From positions 3,286,001 through 3,350,000 of the forward strand of contig NZ_CP045915.1 of NCBI RefSeq assembly GCF_009650095.1: 64,000 bases of DNA, written 5' to 3'. The position numbers and the translations under genes are program-made. The notes beneath the pieces are model-generated. The model saw only the letters and a program-made list of their open reading frames with translations. It did no database searches and was not told the origin of the DNA. Below, piece by piece: positions 61,195 through 64,000 of the stretch (its first letter is position 1; every line of letters begins with the position of its first letter). The stretch comes from Gracilibacillus salitolerans. GTDB lineage: Bacteria; Bacillota; Bacilli; Bacillales; Amphibacillaceae.

Positions 61195-62823
61195 TTAATC
61201 TTCTGGAGGATCTGGATTTTGGTCTTTTAATACTTCTAATGGTGAACGTTTCTTCTTTTTCTTTTTCCAACGTTTTATATAAATGGTAGGTGGTTCATAA
61301 TCATCAGATGCTGTAATATCGCGATTGGACGCACGCATAAACGACCACGCTAATAAGAACATAATAAAAATTAATGGAAAACCACCCACAATACTTGCTG
61401 TCTGTAAGGTATCCAAACCACCAAGAAACATTAAAGAGAGTGGCATAATACATAATGTAAATGCCCAGAATAATCGGTTCCATCTTAACGGTTCATTTTC
61501 CACTTCCTTTTGCGAAACAGATGCTAAGATAAATGAGGATGAATCAAACGTCGTTGCTAGAAAGATTACTGCCAGAATCGTAAAGGCTGAAACCATTAAT
61601 CCTGGAAGTGGAAGTTGGCCAATAATCGCGATAATTGTTGCTGGTGCTCCAAAATCATTAATATAGCTCATCGCATCAAATTGCCCTGTTAACTGTAAAT
61701 GTAAACCAAAGTTCCCCATGATACCGAAGAACAGTACACAGCCTAATGTACCGTATACCATCGTACCAAATATCATCTCACGAATCGTACGCCCTCTAGA
61801 TATACGAGCAACAAACAAACCGACAAACGGTGCATATACTAGCCACCATGCCCAATAAAAGACAGTCCATGCTTCCGGGAATCCAGATTCGGTAAACTCA
61901 TCTAAATCTCCAAATGGTTCTACCCATGTTGCCATTTTAAAGAAATTATCTAACAAAATACCTATAGAGTTGAATGTGGTTTCCACAATGAAACGGGTAG
62001 GACCAAGTACAAGAATAAAGGCTAAAATAAAAAGTGCTAACCATAAGTTTATATCACTTAAGAGTTTAATACCTCGGCGTAAGCCGGAATAGGCACTTAC
62101 CGCAAAAATAGTCGTACAGACAAGCATGATAACAGCTTGCAACCATAAGGTAACAGGCCAACCTGTCAAATAGTAAACTCCTTCTGCTATCATTGGAGTT
62201 CCCAGAGCTAATGTAGTTCCTGCTCCACCTAACAATCCAAAAATAAAGAAAATATCGATAATTTTCCCTAATGGTCCATCTACCAAACCGCCTAAAACTG
62301 GCCTAACTGCTTCACTTACTTTTAGTACAGGTTTCTTACGAACATAAAAAAAGTACGCGATTGGTAATGCTGGTAATGTATAAATCGCCCAAGCTATTGG
62401 TCCCCAGTGAAAGATACCATAGGCAGTTGCCCACTGTATTGCTTCTGTTGATTCGCCTGCCAAACCGAATGGAGGTCCTTGATAGTAGTATACCCACTCA
62501 ATAACTGACCAGTACAAAATACTGGAGCCAATACCCGCAGCAAATAACATTGCGGCCCATGAGAAAGCATTAAATTCAGGTTTTTGACCTTCATCACCTA
62601 ACTTCACATGACCATTCTTACTAAATGCTACATATAATAGGAAAGCAAATATAATGAGACCCATTGCTAAATACAACACACCAAAATTAGTGGTCATAAA
62701 GGTATTAGCCATGCCGACAATTTCCTTACCTTCCTCAGGGAATAAAACTAGAGGTAAAGTCACTGCTACTAACAGTAAAAACGCTCCAATGAATGTCGGC
62801 CAATCAATTATTCGATGTTTCAT
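61195..62823 (-). CDS. BCCT-family betaine/choline/carnitine transporter
   Basis: A 542-residue, 12-segment BCCT transporter importing a trimethylammonium osmolyte such as glycine betaine or choline with Na+. The family signature FYWAWWLVYAPFVGLFVARISRGRTIREM is present, and the last membrane segment LQTASIVGGFPLIFIMFLL is followed by a basic tail (KRWKKKKKKR) that could be an osmosensor, as in BetP. The ATG at 62823 follows AAGGTGTGAAGACG. The decayed fragment at 29801 is related to the C-terminal part of this family. Confidence 0.94.
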   Translation of the reverse strand: MKHRIIDWPTFIGAFLLLVAVTLPLVLFPEEGKEIVGMANTFMTTNFGVLYLAMGLIIFAFLLYVAFSKNGHVKLGDEGQKPEFNAFSWAAMLFAAGIGSSILYWSVIEWVYYYQGPPFGLAGESTEAIQWATAYGIFHWGPIAWAIYTLPALPIAYFFYVRKKPVLKVSEAVRPVLGGLVDGPLGKIIDIFFIFGLLGGAGTTLALGTPMIAEGVYYLTGWPVTLWLQAVIMLVCTTIFAVSAYSGLRRGIKLLSDINLWLALFILAFILVLGPTRFIVETTFNSIGILLDNFFKMATWVEPFGDLDEFTESGFPEAWTVFYWAWWLVYAPFVGLFVARISRGRTIREMIFGTMVYGTLGCVLFFGIMGNFGLHLQLTGQFDAMSYINDFGAPATIIAIIGQLPLPGLMVSAFTILAVIFLATTFDSSSFILASVSQKEVENEPLRWNRLFWAFTLCIMPLSLMFLGGLDTLQTASIVGGFPLIFIMFLLAWSFMRASNRDITASDDYEPPTIYIKRWKKKKKKRSPLEVLKDQNPDPPED

Positions 62824-62884
62824 CGTCTTCACACCTTCACATTCAAGATTATTTTTAACTTACCCATAATCTGCAAAAACAAAC

Positions 62885-62915
62885 AAAAAGAGGACAATTT
62901 TTTGATTGTCCTCTT
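62885..62915 (-). terminator. terminator of small membrane protein gene
   Basis: AAGAGGACAAT and ATTGTCCTCTT form an 11-base perfect stem with a 6-base loop just after the stop. Confidence 0.85.
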
Positions 62916-62916
62916 C

Positions 62917-63102
62917 TTACTTTTTCTTATTTTTATAATTTTGATTAGATGCATTTCTGCGAATATGAATGTTATACCAAATTAACGCAACCGCAATAAT
63001 GAATATGATAATCCCAGGTACATAAATAACACCCGTTAAGTCTAAAATCATCATAACTACTAGTGCTGTCAGTAATGGAATACGAATTTTATTATAGTTC
63101 AT
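62917..63102 (-). CDS. small membrane protein of unknown function
   Basis: A 61-residue protein with two hydrophobic segments (about 8-24 and 26-44) and a strongly basic C terminus (RRNASNQNYKNKKK). Not recognised. The ATG at 63102 follows GGGGGATATC and is preferred to an upstream in-frame ATG. It may belong to the downstream end of the unit with the DUF59 gene (65-base gap) or stand alone. Confidence 0.65.
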   Translation of the reverse strand: MNYNKIRIPLLTALVVMMILDLTGVIYVPGIIIFIIAVALIWYNIHIRRNASNQNYKNKKK

Positions 63103-63167
63103 GATATCCCCCTTTAAAACCGCTTTCATCATTTAATCCTACCATAAGTGGCGGGGGATTCATAATA

Positions 63168-63464
63168 TTAACCAAATAATTGCTTTTTTGCTTCTAAACT
63201 CATATGTGATGGATTCCATACAGGCTCCCATACTAATTCAACGGTAACCTCACCCATTTCATCTATTTTCTGTAATCGATTTTTGACGCCATTTACAATA
63301 CTATCATGCATGGGGCAACCTGGAGTTGTTAATGTCATGACTATTAATACATCATTTGATTCAAATATTTGAATGTCATAGACCAACCCTAAATCAACAA
63401 TATTTATTGCTAATTCCGGATCTATTACCTCATACAAAGATTTTTCAATCACTTCTCGTTCCAT
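63168..63464 (-). CDS. DUF59/MIP18-type iron-sulfur assembly protein
   Basis: A 98-residue protein of the DUF59 (MIP18/SufT/PaaD) family. It has the core DPELAINIVDLGLVYDI and LTTPGCPMHD, whose Cys is the likely iron-sulfur ligand, and ends with VWEPVWNPSHMS. It takes part in maturation of Fe-S proteins; the exact client is unknown. The ATG at 63464 follows GAGGGGGCAAAGCG. It starts 13 bases after the membrane gene at 63478, in one operon. Confidence 0.88.
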   Translation of the reverse strand: MEREVIEKSLYEVIDPELAINIVDLGLVYDIQIFESNDVLIVMTLTTPGCPMHDSIVNGVKNRLQKIDEMGEVTVELVWEPVWNPSHMSLEAKKQLFG

Positions 63465-63477
63465 CGCTTTGCCCCCT

Positions 63478-64000
63478 CTATTTAAATAAAACAACAATTA
63501 TTGATACCGCATAAACTGTTGATACAATCATGATTATACCTTGCGCTAACCACACACCTACTGCCATTTGTGCTAACATCGAGCCAATTAATAACAATAC
63601 ACTAACCGTTAATACGGTAAACAGTACGACTGCTAATTTTTCATTAATCATCTCTTTTAAAGTCGGAACTTTTTCTTTTCCAATATGATCTGCATATTTT
63701 TTTGTCCACCATAAAAAAGGAACAATTTTATATAAATAACCTAAGATACTAAAAATAATCCAACAGATAATATAACTAAATAAAAGAATCCCCCAGTGAA
63801 AAGCAGATTGTACTCCTTCAAGCGCAAAAAGCACAGCAATAATATGAATGAGATTACCAAGCACAATGGCAATTAAAGAAAAGATAAATGGTTTATCTAA
63901 CTTTTTTTTAAAACGATTCTGGTAAATGATTTTCATATTATACGTGAAAAGCGTAAAACCAATTGCTAATAAAAGAAAGCCAATTGATTGCACATACGCA
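63478..64000 (-). CDS. polytopic membrane protein, N terminus outside window
   Basis: The frame is open to the window edge; about 174 residues of the C-terminal part are visible, with about five membrane segments. The motif GYLYKIVPFLWWTKKYADHIGKEKVPTLKEMINEK resembles the C-terminal part of heme-copper-oxidase-subunit-I-like or NnrS-like proteins, but conserved histidines cannot be judged from this part. A GTG at 63993 could be an internal start; a longer protein is more likely. Co-transcribed with the DUF59 gene, suggesting a metalloprotein role (inference). Confidence 0.55.
   Translation of the reverse strand, partial: AYVQSIGFLLLAIGFTLFTYNMKIIYQNRFKKKLDKPFIFSLIAIVLGNLIHIIAVLFALEGVQSAFHWGILLFSYIICWIIFSILGYLYKIVPFLWWTKKYADHIGKEKVPTLKEMINEKLAVVLFTVLTVSVLLLIGSMLAQMAVGVWLAQGIIMIVSTVYAVSIIVVLFK

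Overview
The window looks like chromosome of a low-GC, Gram-positive, endospore-forming member of the Bacillaceae, probably a salt-tolerant one. Supporting signs are a SleL/YaaH-type spore cortex hydrolase, Bacillus-type narGHJI, YesL/YesU/YesS/YesT/YetA and LplABC homologues, a YkuI homologue, GlnR/TnrA, BirA and CcpA-type operators, and a betaine/choline (BCCT) transporter. The genus is inferred, not proven. No rRNA, tRNA or CRISPR array was seen.

Layout. 0-4.3 kb: an alpha/beta hydrolase cut by the window edge, bioY with a BirA operator, a LysM-GH18 spore hydrolase, a small YozQ-like protein, and a frameshifted IS605-type tnpB whose 3' end still carries an omega-RNA-like scaffold. 4.3-12.4 kb: a nitrate respiration operon narGHJI ending in a TPR protein, with a perfect FNR-type palindrome upstream. 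12.6-15.2 kb: an unusual protein joining a KaiC/RecA-like domain that lacks its P-loop to a PPDK-type ATP-grasp domain. 15.6-18.9 kb: a c-di-GMP-I riboswitch with a terminator in front of a membrane diguanylate cyclase and an overlapping solute-binding lipoprotein gene. 19-21.3 kb: a second, intact TnpB without a zinc finger, plus free-standing copies of the omega-RNA-type hairpin. 21.5-33.5 kb: two chemoreceptors, a methyltransferase, a UspA-SulP pair, an MFS carrier, a lone holin-endolysin pair, a decayed BCCT remnant and a DsbA-family protein.

33.8-54.5 kb is a rhamnogalacturonan/pectin utilisation locus. A secreted PL9-type lyase faces + and acts outside the cell. On the - strand, one run encodes a GH2 enzyme, a PL26/YetA-type exo-lyase, a YesS-type membrane AraC regulator, a GH106-type rhamnosidase and a YesT-type acetylesterase. 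A second run encodes the LplABC-type importer followed by YesU, YesL and a PL11-like propeller protein. Apart from the PL9 enzyme, none of the degradative enzymes has a signal peptide. The likely scheme is limited cutting outside, ABC import of acetylated oligosaccharides, and deacetylation and exo-degradation inside, under an envelope-located sensor-activator and CcpA.

54.7-64 kb holds housekeeping genes: a YkuI-type EAL protein, glnA behind two GlnR/TnrA boxes but without glnR, a lone trpB next to a PC4/YdbC-type protein, a sodium:solute symporter with a tiny membrane partner, a BCCT transporter, a small membrane protein, a DUF59/MIP18 protein and a membrane protein running off the end. The most interesting points are the riboswitch-cyclase-binding-protein unit, the P-loop-less KaiC/PPDK fusion, the TnpB remnants with orphan hairpins, the BCCT fragment with an eight-residue repeat tail, and the GH2 enzyme whose canonical Asn-Glu reads Asn-Asn.
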